Assembly (NCBI RefSeq): GCF_003590715.1
Contig: NZ_QQVY01000001.1
Span: 310,001 to 374,000, forward strand
Length of the DNA stretch: 64,000 bases
Reading direction: 5' to 3'
Source of the DNA: Paracoccus sp. JM45
GTDB taxonomy: Bacteria; Pseudomonadota; Alphaproteobacteria; Rhodobacterales; Rhodobacteraceae
Part shown: positions 45,312 to 53,330 of the stretch, piece by piece
Layout of the letters: each line of letters opens with the position of its first letter
Numbering within the stretch: position 1 is the stretch's first letter
Notes under the pieces: generated by a model
The model's input: the letters and a program-made list of their open reading frames with translations, nothing else
Databases searched by the model: none
Told to the model about the DNA's origin: nothing
Program-made: the position numbers and the translations under genes

Positions 45312-45465
45312 CAAGTCATCCTCTTGCAAATGATCTTATCCTGACTTCCGTTAAAGACGGCATGTGACAGTCCGGTGTCAGCCCCGTCGCCTTTCCGGCA
45401 TTACGCAAGACTAGGACGGGTTTGCACGTTGTAAGACTGCCAGATTGGACAGGGTCCAAAATGAC

Positions 45466-45491
45466 AAAAGCCGCCCCCTTTCGGGGACGGC
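45466..45491 (-). terminator. terminator after the PepSY/His-rich gene
   Basis: On the minus strand a 9-bp stem with one wobble (GCCGTCCCC/GGGGGCGGC), loop GAAA and TTTTGTCATTTT tail, 27 bases past the stop. Confidence 0.85.
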
Positions 45492-45517
45492 CAGCTGTCC
45501 AGAAGACAGGCAGTGGA

Positions 45518-46579
45518 TTAGCGTGCGGTTTCGCGCACAACTTCACCCTTGGGGTTCAGATGCAGAACGACCGATTCTCCGTCGGGGTTGGTTGCCTCGA
45601 TCGCCACACCACGATTACCACGACGGGGTTCACCCAGATCGGAATATCCGGCGTCGTTCAGACGCTGGGTTGCTGCCTCGGCGTCAAAAGCGGGGGCATC
45701 GCCGCGCGGGCCCTTTGCATCACGGTCGCTGTGATCACCACGGTCGCCATGATCGCCGCGCGGCCCATGATCGCCACGGTCACCGTGGTCACCACGCGGG
45801 CCGTGATCGCCATGGTCCCCGCGGGGGCCGCGTTCGCCGCGATGTTCACCGCGTTCACCATGATCCTTGCGGTCGCCATGCATCTTGCCGCCTTCATGGT
45901 CGCCACCGCGGCCAAAGCGCAGGACATTACCAGCTTCGTCTAGCTGGGCGCGGATGCCTTTGCCGTCCGCATCCTCGCCGGCGATCATGATACGCTCGCG
46001 GCCGGTCATGACACGGTCGATGGTGGCGAATTGGTCCATGACATCGGCGTCACGAACGGCTTGGGGCAGCAGGCTGTCCAACAGATCCTGCGGAACGGCT
46101 GCGTCTTTCATGCCGACGCCGGTCAGCGTGCCGTCCATGTCGAACATCAGACGCAGGTCGCCACCATCGGCATCCTGCCCCTTCAGGCCGATCATACCGG
46201 GACGGTTGTGCAATTCCTCAACCTTATCTAACATGGCAAAGCTGTCGGAATTGCGGATTTCGGCAGGAACGGCTGCCTCTAGCACTGGGGCGGGCAATAC
46301 GCCGTCATCGGCCTCGATCTTGTTCAGGTTTCCGGCCATATCGAAGCTGGCCTCGATTTCGGTGCCATCGGCCATCTTGCCTTCGTATTCACGCTGGCCG
46401 TCGCGGCCTGTCTCGATGTCGACACCTTCCAGATTCAGACCCTGCAACAGGCTTGGCATTTCAACGGCAGCCTGCGGGGCAGCGTCTTGGGCCGAGGCGC
46501 TGGACACCATCGTCAGAAAAGGTGCGCCGGCGATCAGGGCGATCAGGGCAGCGGACGAGGTGAGTTTGCTCAGGTTCAT
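45518..46579 (-). CDS. periplasmic PepSY-like protein with His/Asp/Gly/Arg-rich repeat linker
   Basis: A 353-residue secreted protein. Signal peptide to about residue 30 (ending SSASA), then three similar modules (about 45-100, 110-155, 170-222), each with an acidic-Asp-Gly strand and a FDxxGxLxxxG-like element (FDMAGNLNKIE, FDMDGTLTGVG, LDEAGNVLRFG), as in PepSY domains. A linker of ~67 residues (about 227-293) made of DHGDRG/PRGDHG units contains ten histidines and many Asp. A fourth PepSY-like module closes the protein (PDGESVVLHLNPKGEVV). The linker could bind metal ions, which is an inference. Divergent from a small PepSY gene and a two-component system. Confidence 0.8.
   Translation of the reverse strand: MNLSKLTSSAALIALIAGAPFLTMVSSASAQDAAPQAAVEMPSLLQGLNLEGVDIETGRDGQREYEGKMADGTEIEASFDMAGNLNKIEADDGVLPAPVLEAAVPAEIRNSDSFAMLDKVEELHNRPGMIGLKGQDADGGDLRLMFDMDGTLTGVGMKDAAVPQDLLDSLLPQAVRDADVMDQFATIDRVMTGRERIMIAGEDADGKGIRAQLDEAGNVLRFGRGGDHEGGKMHGDRKDHGERGEHRGERGPRGDHGDHGPRGDHGDRGDHGPRGDHGDRGDHSDRDAKGPRGDAPAFDAEAATQRLNDAGYSDLGEPRRGNRGVAIEATNPDGESVVLHLNPKGEVVRETAR
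45701..45901 (-). repeat. degenerate DHG(D)RG tandem repeats in the PepSY protein gene
   Basis: About 200 bases code for imperfect repeats of Asp-His-Gly-Asp-Arg-Gly and Pro-Arg-Gly-Asp-His-Gly. The repeat is in the protein and in the DNA. It is not CRISPR, because the units are contiguous with no spacers. Confidence 0.8.
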
Positions 46580-46671
46580 ATCAGTCTCCTATCGTCATTC
46601 TTTGGACCGGTCGTTTCCGGCCTTCGACGAATCACTTCTAACAAAGGCTTGCCGAACGAAACGCCAATGCG

Positions 46672-46693
46672 CCATTTGGTTTCCATTTGGCTT
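46672..46693 (+). promoter_or_regulatory. 11-bp direct repeat, probable response-regulator binding site
   Basis: CCATTTGGTTT at 46672-46682 is followed directly by CCATTTGGCTT at 46683-46693, a direct repeat with period 11, as in PhoP/OmpR-family boxes. A -10-like CATAAT at 46702-46707 follows, and the direct repeat covers where the -35 would be. The next gene encodes a PepSY protein and then a response regulator of that family, so autoregulation is likely. Confidence 0.65.
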
Positions 46694-46713
46694 TCCAACG
46701 TCATAATCAACGA

Positions 46714-47070
46714 ATGATCCGCACCCTTGCCCTTGTGATTCTGACGGCCCTGCCATTGCCCCGCCTTTGCGCGGCGCAGGACATGCTGCCGTTCACATCC
46801 CAAGAAAGCGCCACCGATTTCCAGCCCCTGCCCCTGCGCCAGATTGTCCGCATGGTCACCGCACGTTATGCAGGACGCCCCGTTGCCATCGACATGCAGT
46901 TGCCGACGGACAGCGAAACCGCATTAGGCACGCAACTGGTCTATCAGGTGCGCCTGCTGACGCCGGACCGCAATCTGCTGGACATCCGGCTGGACGCCCG
47001 CAACGGCAGGTTCCTGCAGGTGTCGGGGCGCGGCCAGTTACAGGCCCGATCGGCCGCATCGAAACGATAA
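46714..47070 (+). CDS. small secreted PepSY-like protein upstream of a two-component system
   Basis: A 118-residue protein with signal peptide MIRTLALVILTALPLPRLCAA and one PepSY-like domain (PLRQIVRMVTARYAGRPVAIDM through YQVRLLTPDRNLLDIRLDARNGRFL). The signature VYQVRLL...DIRLDARNG is typical. Small PepSY proteins beside FeuPQ- and PhoPQ-like systems can inhibit the kinase; a similar regulatory role is an inference. It lies 13 bases before the response regulator gene. The -10-like element ends only six bases before the ATG, so the message may be leaderless. Confidence 0.78.
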   Translation: MIRTLALVILTALPLPRLCAAQDMLPFTSQESATDFQPLPLRQIVRMVTARYAGRPVAIDMQLPTDSETALGTQLVYQVRLLTPDRNLLDIRLDARNGRFLQVSGRGQLQARSAASKR

Positions 47071-47083
47071 GAAAGACAGGACT

Positions 47084-47746
47084 ATGCGCGCTTTGATCGT
47101 CGAGGACGACCCCCAGCTGGCCGAACAGCTTGCATCCGCTATGGTTCAGGCAGGCTTTGTCAGTGACCGCGCCCATGACGGCACACAGGGCGAATTTCTG
47201 GGATCGACCGAAACCTATGACGTGGCCATTCTGGATTTGGGGCTGCCCAATATGTCGGGAATCGAGGTTCTGACCCGTTGGCGCGATCAGGGCATTACCA
47301 TGCCCGTGCTGATCCTGACCGCACGCGGCGACTGGACCGATAAAGTTGCGGGCTTTCGCGCCGGTGCCGATGATTACGCCGTCAAACCCTTCCGGCTGGA
47401 AGAAGTGGTCCTGCGCGCACAGGCCCTGATCCGCCGCGCCGCCGGCCATTCGCGCCCTGTCATTCAGGCTGGCAAGCTGAAACTGGACGGCCAGCTGGGC
47501 GTCGTCACCTTCGAAGGCAGCCCGCTGAAACTGACCGCTTTCGAATTACGCATCCTGACCTATCTGATCCACCATCAGGACCGTGTCGTCAGCCGCACCG
47601 AATTGTCCGAACATCTGTACGAGGCCGAAACCGACCGCGACTTCAAATCGATCGAGGTTGTCATCGGTCGCCTTCGCAAGAAAGTCGGTGAAGGCGTCAT
47701 CCAGACACGTCGGGGCGAAGGTTACATCCTGCGCAGTGCGGCATGA
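47084..47746 (+). CDS. OmpR/PhoP-family response regulator
   Basis: A 220-residue regulator with a receiver domain (about 1-115; acidic pocket EDD, phospho-Asp in ILDLGLPNMSG, Thr in LILTARG, Lys in YAVKPFRLEE) and a winged-helix output domain (about 125-218; LTAFELRILTYLIHHQDRVVSRTELSEHLYE and FKSIEVVIGRLRKKVG). The output domain binds direct repeats with 11-base period, which matches the repeat upstream of the small PepSY gene. The stop overlaps the kinase ATG (ATGA), so they are coupled. Closest named relatives are FeuP/PhoP-type. Confidence 0.9.
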   Translation: MRALIVEDDPQLAEQLASAMVQAGFVSDRAHDGTQGEFLGSTETYDVAILDLGLPNMSGIEVLTRWRDQGITMPVLILTARGDWTDKVAGFRAGADDYAVKPFRLEEVVLRAQALIRRAAGHSRPVIQAGKLKLDGQLGVVTFEGSPLKLTAFELRILTYLIHHQDRVVSRTELSEHLYEAETDRDFKSIEVVIGRLRKKVGEGVIQTRRGEGYILRSAA

Positions 47747-49041
47747 TCCGCTCTATCAGGGGGCGGCTGCTGCTTCTGGCGGCGCTGTGGCTGTCAGTGG
47801 CGCTGCTGGGGGCGTTCCTGCTGATCTCGGGGCTGTTGCGCGATTTTGTCACCGACCGCTTCGACGCCGAGGCGATGGCCGTCGCCGACAGCCTGATCGG
47901 GCAGCTTGATTCCGATGACGGGCAGATCGAACTGGATGACGAACCCACCGATGCCCGCTTTTCCCTGCCGTTTTCAGGCTGGTACTGGCAGGTCAATGCC
48001 GACGGTGCGCCGGTGGCCCGATCAGCGTCCCTGCTGGATGGAACGCTGGACATCGCGGATGGCGAAGAAACCGGCGCGCTAACTGCGGATACAGACGGTG
48101 CCCCCCTGCGCCTGCTGCGCCGCGAGGTCACGGTTCCCGACAGCGACAGCATGATCGCCATTACGGTGACTGTCCCTATGGCCCAGATCAACAACAGCCT
48201 GCGTCAGGTTATCAGACCCTTGGCCGTCGCGCTGGCAGTGCTGGGGTTGGGTCTGGCTTTGGCCAGCGTCATACAGGTGCTGACCGGCCTGAAAAGCCTT
48301 GGCCGCTTGCGTGCCGATCTGGCCCGCGTGCGTGCGGGCGACAAGCCGCGTCTGGATGTCCCCGATGTGTCCGAATTGCGCCCGCTGACTGATGAAATCA
48401 ACGCATCACTGGACCAGAACGAAACCCTGCTGACGCGTTCGCGCCACCATCTGGGCAATCTTGCCCATTCGCTGAAAACCCCGCTGGCGGCATTGTCGAA
48501 CGACCTGCCCGCCGACCATCAGGGTCAGGCCCTGATTGCCCGCATGGACCGCTTGATCGGCTGGCACCTGCGCCGCGCACGGCAGGCAGGCGGGCGGGTT
48601 TTGGGCCAACGCACGCCCATCGCGCCGGTCATCGACGACATCCTGCTGGTCCTGCGCTGGCCCATGCAGGACAAAGGCATGACCGCCGAAATCGACTGCC
48701 AGCCAGATGCCGCATTTCCCGCCGAACGGCAGGATCTGGAAGAAATGGTCGGCAACCTCTGCGAAAACGCCGCCAAATTCGGTCACAGCCGGATGCGTGT
48801 TCACGTTACCCAATACGATGCCACCCTGACCCTGAGGGTCGAAGATGACGGCCCCGGCCTGACAGACGGCCAAGCCCCCATGGCCTTGATGCGCGGCGGT
48901 CGGCTGGATGAACACGGCCCCCCCGGTGCGGGTCTGGGACTGGCCATCGTGGCCGATCTTGCGGCGCTTCACGGCGGTGAATTGCGGCTGGAACGGTCCG
49001 ATCTGGGCGGACTTGCGGCAATCATCGATCTGCCTGCCTGA
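47743..49041 (+). CDS. sensor histidine kinase (PhoQ/FeuQ-type)
   Basis: A 432-residue kinase. N-terminal helix (LLLLAALWLSVALLGAFLLISG), periplasmic sensor region of ~125 residues rich in Asp and Glu, second helix (ALAVLGLGLALASVIQVL), a HAMP-like segment, phospho-His in LGNLAHSLKTPLAALSND, and the ATPase domain (ENAAKFGHS, EDDGPGLTDG, GAGLGLAIVADLAALHGG). The acidic periplasmic region resembles sensors of divalent cations or cell-envelope stress, an inference. It works with the response regulator just upstream and, through the periplasm, may be contacted by the PepSY proteins next door. Confidence 0.9.
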   Translation: MIRSIRGRLLLLAALWLSVALLGAFLLISGLLRDFVTDRFDAEAMAVADSLIGQLDSDDGQIELDDEPTDARFSLPFSGWYWQVNADGAPVARSASLLDGTLDIADGEETGALTADTDGAPLRLLRREVTVPDSDSMIAITVTVPMAQINNSLRQVIRPLAVALAVLGLGLALASVIQVLTGLKSLGRLRADLARVRAGDKPRLDVPDVSELRPLTDEINASLDQNETLLTRSRHHLGNLAHSLKTPLAALSNDLPADHQGQALIARMDRLIGWHLRRARQAGGRVLGQRTPIAPVIDDILLVLRWPMQDKGMTAEIDCQPDAAFPAERQDLEEMVGNLCENAAKFGHSRMRVHVTQYDATLTLRVEDDGPGLTDGQAPMALMRGGRLDEHGPPGAGLGLAIVADLAALHGGELRLERSDLGGLAAIIDLPA

Positions 49042-49138
49042 AATTTCCGCAAACCGACCTGCGCTAAATTTTACCATTTGATAAAAAATCGGACCTGTGC
49101 CAGCCTGATTCTACCAACAGGTGAGCCAGGAGACGAAA

Positions 49139-50494
49139 ATGTCCCAAGCAAGACTGTCGCCCGGCGTTTTGCCGGGTCGACTTGACCCAGAACACATGGC
49201 CGCGAATTTCTGCGATGTCGCGCCACCCCTTGACCGGCACGAGGCGCTGGTCGCCGCCGACCGGTGCTATTTCTGCCATGACGCGCCCTGCATCACGGCA
49301 TGTCCGACCTCGATCGATATTCCGCTGTTTATCCGGCAGATCTCGACCGATACGCCGGATGCCGCGGCCATGACGATTTTTCACGCCAATATCCTTGGCG
49401 GCATGTGCGCCCGCGTCTGTCCCACGGAAAACCTGTGCGAAGGCGCATGTGTCCGTGAAATGGCCGAAGGCAAACCCGTCGAAATCGGTGCGCTGCAACG
49501 CTATGCCACCGACGGTCTGATGGCGCAGGAAGGTCACCCCTTTATCCGCGCCGAAACCACCGGCAAGCGTATCGCCGTTATTGGCGCAGGCCCCGCAGGT
49601 CTGGCCGCAGCACACCGTCTGGCCGCCAAAGGCCATGATGTCACCATCTTCGAGGCGCGTCCAAAATCCGGCGGGCTGAACGAATATGGCATCGCCAGCT
49701 ATAAATCCGTCGATAACTTTGCACAGGCCGAGGTTGAGTGGCTGATGGGCATCGGCGGCATCACCGTCCAGCACGGTCAGGCCTTGGGCCAGCAGATCAC
49801 GCTGGAAACCCTGCAAGCCGATTATGACGCGGTGTTCCTTGGCATGGGTCTGAGCGGCGTCAACGCATTGCGTACCACGGGCGAAGACCGCGACCATGTC
49901 ACCGACGCGGTCAGCTTTATCCGCGATCTGCGTCAGGCCAGCGACCTGACCACCCTGCCCGTCGGGCGCGATGTGGTGGTCATCGGTGGTGGCATGACGG
50001 CGGTCGATGCGGCGGTGCAGGCGAAACTGCTGGGGGCGGAAAACGTGTCCATCGTCTATCGCCGCGGTCAGGACCGCATGGGGGCCAGCCGCCATGAACA
50101 GGACCACGCCACCGCATCCGGCGTGCGCCTGATCTGCAACGCAGCACCTGTGGCGATCCATGGCAATGGTGCCGTGGCGGAAATCGAGTTCTGCTATACC
50201 GCGAATGGCCCCGACGGGCTGACCATGACCGACGACCGCTTCCGTCTGAAGGCCGATCAGGTGTTCCGCGCCATCGGCCAGCGGCTGGACGGCACCCCTG
50301 ATGCGATGCAGTTGGAAGGCGGCAAGATCGCCATCACCGGCGCAGGCCGCACCAGCGTTGATGGTGTCTGGGCGGGCGGCGATTGTGCGGCAGGTGGCGA
50401 TGATCTGACGGTGACCGCCGTGGCCGAAGGCCGCGACGCTGCCGAAGACATCGACGCCCATCTGACCGGTCGCCCCGTCAGCATCCCGGGCTGA
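49139..50494 (+). CDS. preT: NAD-dependent dihydropyrimidine dehydrogenase subunit PreT
   Basis: FAD- and iron-sulfur-containing electron-transfer subunit that accepts hydride from NADH and works with PreA to reduce uracil and thymine to the dihydropyrimidines. The 451-residue protein has the N-terminal cysteines CYFCHDAPCITACPTSIDIPLFIR and GGMCARVCPTENLCEGACV, then FAD motif VIGAGPAGLAAAHRLA, YGIASYK, NAD motif VIGGGMTAVDAAVQA and the ending GVWAGGDCAAGGDDLT. The start is the ATG after CCAGGAGA. Forms an operon with preA 37 bases downstream. Confidence 0.93.
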   Translation: MSQARLSPGVLPGRLDPEHMAANFCDVAPPLDRHEALVAADRCYFCHDAPCITACPTSIDIPLFIRQISTDTPDAAAMTIFHANILGGMCARVCPTENLCEGACVREMAEGKPVEIGALQRYATDGLMAQEGHPFIRAETTGKRIAVIGAGPAGLAAAHRLAAKGHDVTIFEARPKSGGLNEYGIASYKSVDNFAQAEVEWLMGIGGITVQHGQALGQQITLETLQADYDAVFLGMGLSGVNALRTTGEDRDHVTDAVSFIRDLRQASDLTTLPVGRDVVVIGGGMTAVDAAVQAKLLGAENVSIVYRRGQDRMGASRHEQDHATASGVRLICNAAPVAIHGNGAVAEIEFCYTANGPDGLTMTDDRFRLKADQVFRAIGQRLDGTPDAMQLEGGKIAITGAGRTSVDGVWAGGDCAAGGDDLTVTAVAEGRDAAEDIDAHLTGRPVSIPG

Positions 50495-50531
50495 GGCCCA
50501 TCCCATTCGCGCATGAAAAAGGACGCTGAAC

Positions 50532-51830
50532 ATGGCAGATCTGCGCAGTAATTTCATCGGGATCAAATCCCCGAACCCGTTCTGGCTGGCCTCGGCCCCG
50601 CCCACCGACAAGGAATACAACGTCCGTCGCGCCTTTCAGGCCGGTTGGGGCGGTGTCGTCTGGAAAACACTGGGCTCCGAAGGCCCGCCCGTCGTCAACG
50701 TCAACGGCCCGCGATACGGCGTGATCCACGGTGCCGACCGCCGCGTCTTGGGCATCAACAACATCGAGCTGATCACCGACCGCCCGCTGGAGGTGAACCT
50801 GCGCGAGATCAAATCGGTCAAGCGCGACTATCCCGACCGTGCGATGATCATTTCGCTGATGGTGCCATGTGACGAGGAAAGCTGGCGCGATATCCTGCAC
50901 AGGATCGAAGATACCGGTGCGGACGGGGTCGAGCTGAACTTTGGCTGTCCCCATGGCATGGCCGAACGCGGCATGGGTGCCGCCGTCGGTCAGGTGCCCG
51001 AATATATCGAGATGGTGACACGCTGGGTCAAACAACACAGCCGTATGCCCTGCATCGTCAAGCTGACCCCCAATATCAGCGACGTGACCAAACCCGCCGA
51101 GGCCGCCAAACGCGGCGGTGCCGATGCGGTCAGCCTGATCAACACGGTGAATTCCATCACCTCGGTCGATCTGGACCTGTTCGCGCCCCAGCCGACGATT
51201 GACGGCAAAGGCAGCCACGGCGGCCTCTGCGGTCCGGCGGTCAAGCCGATCGCGCTGAACATGGTCGCTGAAATCGCCCGCAATCCCGAAACCGCCGGCC
51301 TGCCGATCAGCGGCATCGGCGGCGTGACGACATGGCGCGATGCGGCGGAATTCATGGCGCTTGGGGCGGGCAATGTGCAGGTCTGCACGGCGGCGATGAC
51401 CTATGGCTTCAAGGTCGTTCAGGAAATGATCAGCGGTCTGCATGACTATCTGGACAGCCACGAGATGGAGCTGTCCGATCTGATCGGTCGCGCCACGCCC
51501 AATGTCACCGACTGGCAGCATCTGAACCTGAACTATGTCACCAAAGCGGTGATTGATCAGGATGCCTGCATCAGCTGTGGCCGCTGTTTTGCGGCCTGTG
51601 AAGACACCAGCCACCAAGCCATTGCGATGTCGCCGGACCGTGTGTTCGAAGTGGTCGAGGAAGAATGCGTCGCCTGCAATCTGTGCGTCGAGGTGTGCCC
51701 CGTTCAGGATTGCATCACCATGCGCGAACTGGAGGTGGGCGAGATGGACAAGCGCACCGGCGTTCCGCGCGGCGAATACGCCAACTGGACCACCCATGCC
51801 AACAATCCGATGGCACAGGCAGCCGAATAA
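50532..51830 (+). CDS. preA: NAD-dependent dihydropyrimidine dehydrogenase subunit PreA
   Basis: FMN-containing catalytic subunit of reductive pyrimidine degradation. The 432-residue protein has a dihydroorotate dehydrogenase-like barrel (about 1-315) with SPNPFWLASAPPT-like start, GVELNFGCPHGMAERGMGAAVGQ and KLTPNISD, the FMN-binding SGIGGVTTWRDAAEFMALGA, and a C-terminal ferredoxin domain (CISCGRCFAACEDTSHQ and CVACNLCVEVCPVQDCI) with two 4Fe-4S clusters. All catalytic features of eukaryotic DPD are visible. The other genes of the pathway (hydantoinase, beta-ureidopropionase) are not in the window. Confidence 0.94.
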   Translation: MADLRSNFIGIKSPNPFWLASAPPTDKEYNVRRAFQAGWGGVVWKTLGSEGPPVVNVNGPRYGVIHGADRRVLGINNIELITDRPLEVNLREIKSVKRDYPDRAMIISLMVPCDEESWRDILHRIEDTGADGVELNFGCPHGMAERGMGAAVGQVPEYIEMVTRWVKQHSRMPCIVKLTPNISDVTKPAEAAKRGGADAVSLINTVNSITSVDLDLFAPQPTIDGKGSHGGLCGPAVKPIALNMVAEIARNPETAGLPISGIGGVTTWRDAAEFMALGAGNVQVCTAAMTYGFKVVQEMISGLHDYLDSHEMELSDLIGRATPNVTDWQHLNLNYVTKAVIDQDACISCGRCFAACEDTSHQAIAMSPDRVFEVVEEECVACNLCVEVCPVQDCITMRELEVGEMDKRTGVPRGEYANWTTHANNPMAQAAE

Positions 51831-51831
51831 C

Positions 51832-51858
51832 AAAGGGGGGCACATTGCCCCCCTTTTT
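51832..51858. terminator. bidirectional terminator between preA and the carboxypeptidase gene
   Basis: A perfect 10-bp stem (AAAGGGGGGC and complement), 5-base loop and T5; the two stops are convergent and the T-run end touches the carboxypeptidase stop. Confidence 0.9.
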
Positions 51859-53330
51859 CACAATCCGTAGATGCCTTGGAATTTGTCCTCAAGATAGGAC
51901 AGCAACGGTTCGGGGCTGATCGCCTGCCCCGAGGCTTCCTCGATCACCTGCGCCGGTGGCAACAGGCCGCCATGGCGCTGGACGTTTTCACGCAACCATT
52001 CAGTGCCCTGCGATGCATCTCCTTGGGCCAGTGACGCATCCAGATCGGGCACGTCATTGCACAACGCTTGGTTCAGGCAACCCGCATAGACATTGCCCAA
52101 GGCATAGGTCGGGAAGTAGCCGAACAGGCCCACCGACCAATGAACATCTTGCAAAACACCATTCGCCGGACGGTCCACAGGCACGCCGAAATCGCGCAGA
52201 AAGCGGGAATTCCATGCCTCGACCAGATCATTGGTGTCCAGACGGCCCGAAATCAGATCACGCTCCAGATCAAACCGCAGCATGACGTGCAGGTTATACT
52301 GAACCTCGTCCGATTCGGTGCGGATATAGCCGGGGGTCAGACGGTTGACGGTGGCATAGAAATCATCGGCATCGGTGATGTTCAGCCCGTCGAAGGCATG
52401 CGACATGCGGTCGAACAGCCAGCCGGTAAAGGCACGCCCCCGCCCCATCTGGTTTTCATAGATGCGACTTTGGCTTTCATGCACGCCCATCGACACGCCG
52501 CGCCCCAATGGCGTGAACGCATAATCGGGGTCGATGCCCTGTTCATAGCTGGAATGCCCGACCTCGTGGATGGCCGAATAAATGCAGTTGAACGGATCGG
52601 TTTCGACCACACGCGTGGTGATCCTGCTGTCCTGCCAGCGACCGCTGCTGAAGGGATGCACCGCCAGATCCAGCCGGCCACGCGACCAGTCATAACCAAA
52701 GGCCGATGCACAGGCACGTGCCAGACGCAGCTGGGTTTCCTGCGGGAAATGACCTGACAGGGCTTTGGGCTGGCGTTCTGCCCCCATCACGTCATCGCGC
52801 AGGGCCACCAGACGCGGGCGCATCTGGTCGAATAGGCTGGCAAGACGCGCACCGGTCATGCCCGGTTCGTAATCCTCCAGCAGGGCGTCATAAAGATCGC
52901 CGCCATCGGCAAGGGCCGCAGCCTCTTCCCGCTTCAGCATCAGGACCTGATCCAGCGTCGGCAGGAAATCGTTCGGGGCGTCTTTGGCTCGGGCATCGGC
53001 CCAGATGCCTTGGGCCAGCGATGTCAGGCGCGCCAGTTCGGATGCCAGACGGGCGGGCACCTTGCTGGTGCGGGCGAAATCGCGGGCGATCAGATCGACG
53101 GCGCGGTGATCGGATGGCGTGACCGGCTTGGCCGCATCCAGCCATTCGCCGATGCGCGGATCGGTGCGGCGTTCATGTAGCACTTCCTCCATCGCGGCCA
53201 TTTCTTCGGCCCGTTGTTCCGTCGCGCCGCGTGGCATGACGGTTTCCTGATCCCAGCCAAGGCGTTCGGAGACCGAAGACAAAGCCTCGGTCTGGTGCTG
53301 GAAGGCAAACAGATCTTCAAGCGCGCTCAT
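51858..53330 (-). CDS. carboxypeptidase M32
   Basis: Zinc metallocarboxypeptidase of the M32 (thermostable carboxypeptidase Taq) family, removing C-terminal residues from peptides in the cytosol. The 490-residue protein has the SVSERLGWDQETVMPRGA region near the N-terminus, the zinc motif IHEVGHSSYEQG (HEXXH) at about 265, HESQSRIYENQMGR, a typical IRTESDEVQYNLHVMLRFDLE block, and the DVHWSVGLFGYFPTYALGN sequence. All family blocks are intact. The stop overlaps the shared terminator; the start is four bases inside the stop of cox15. Confidence 0.94.
   Translation of the reverse strand: MSALEDLFAFQHQTEALSSVSERLGWDQETVMPRGATEQRAEEMAAMEEVLHERRTDPRIGEWLDAAKPVTPSDHRAVDLIARDFARTSKVPARLASELARLTSLAQGIWADARAKDAPNDFLPTLDQVLMLKREEAAALADGGDLYDALLEDYEPGMTGARLASLFDQMRPRLVALRDDVMGAERQPKALSGHFPQETQLRLARACASAFGYDWSRGRLDLAVHPFSSGRWQDSRITTRVVETDPFNCIYSAIHEVGHSSYEQGIDPDYAFTPLGRGVSMGVHESQSRIYENQMGRGRAFTGWLFDRMSHAFDGLNITDADDFYATVNRLTPGYIRTESDEVQYNLHVMLRFDLERDLISGRLDTNDLVEAWNSRFLRDFGVPVDRPANGVLQDVHWSVGLFGYFPTYALGNVYAGCLNQALCNDVPDLDASLAQGDASQGTEWLRENVQRHGGLLPPAQVIEEASGQAISPEPLLSYLEDKFQGIYGL

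Noticed and set aside
45701..45901. Repeats that look CRISPR-like
   Set aside because: The units are contiguous, vary in length and encode Asp-His-Gly-Arg repeats in frame; there are no spacers and no cas genes.
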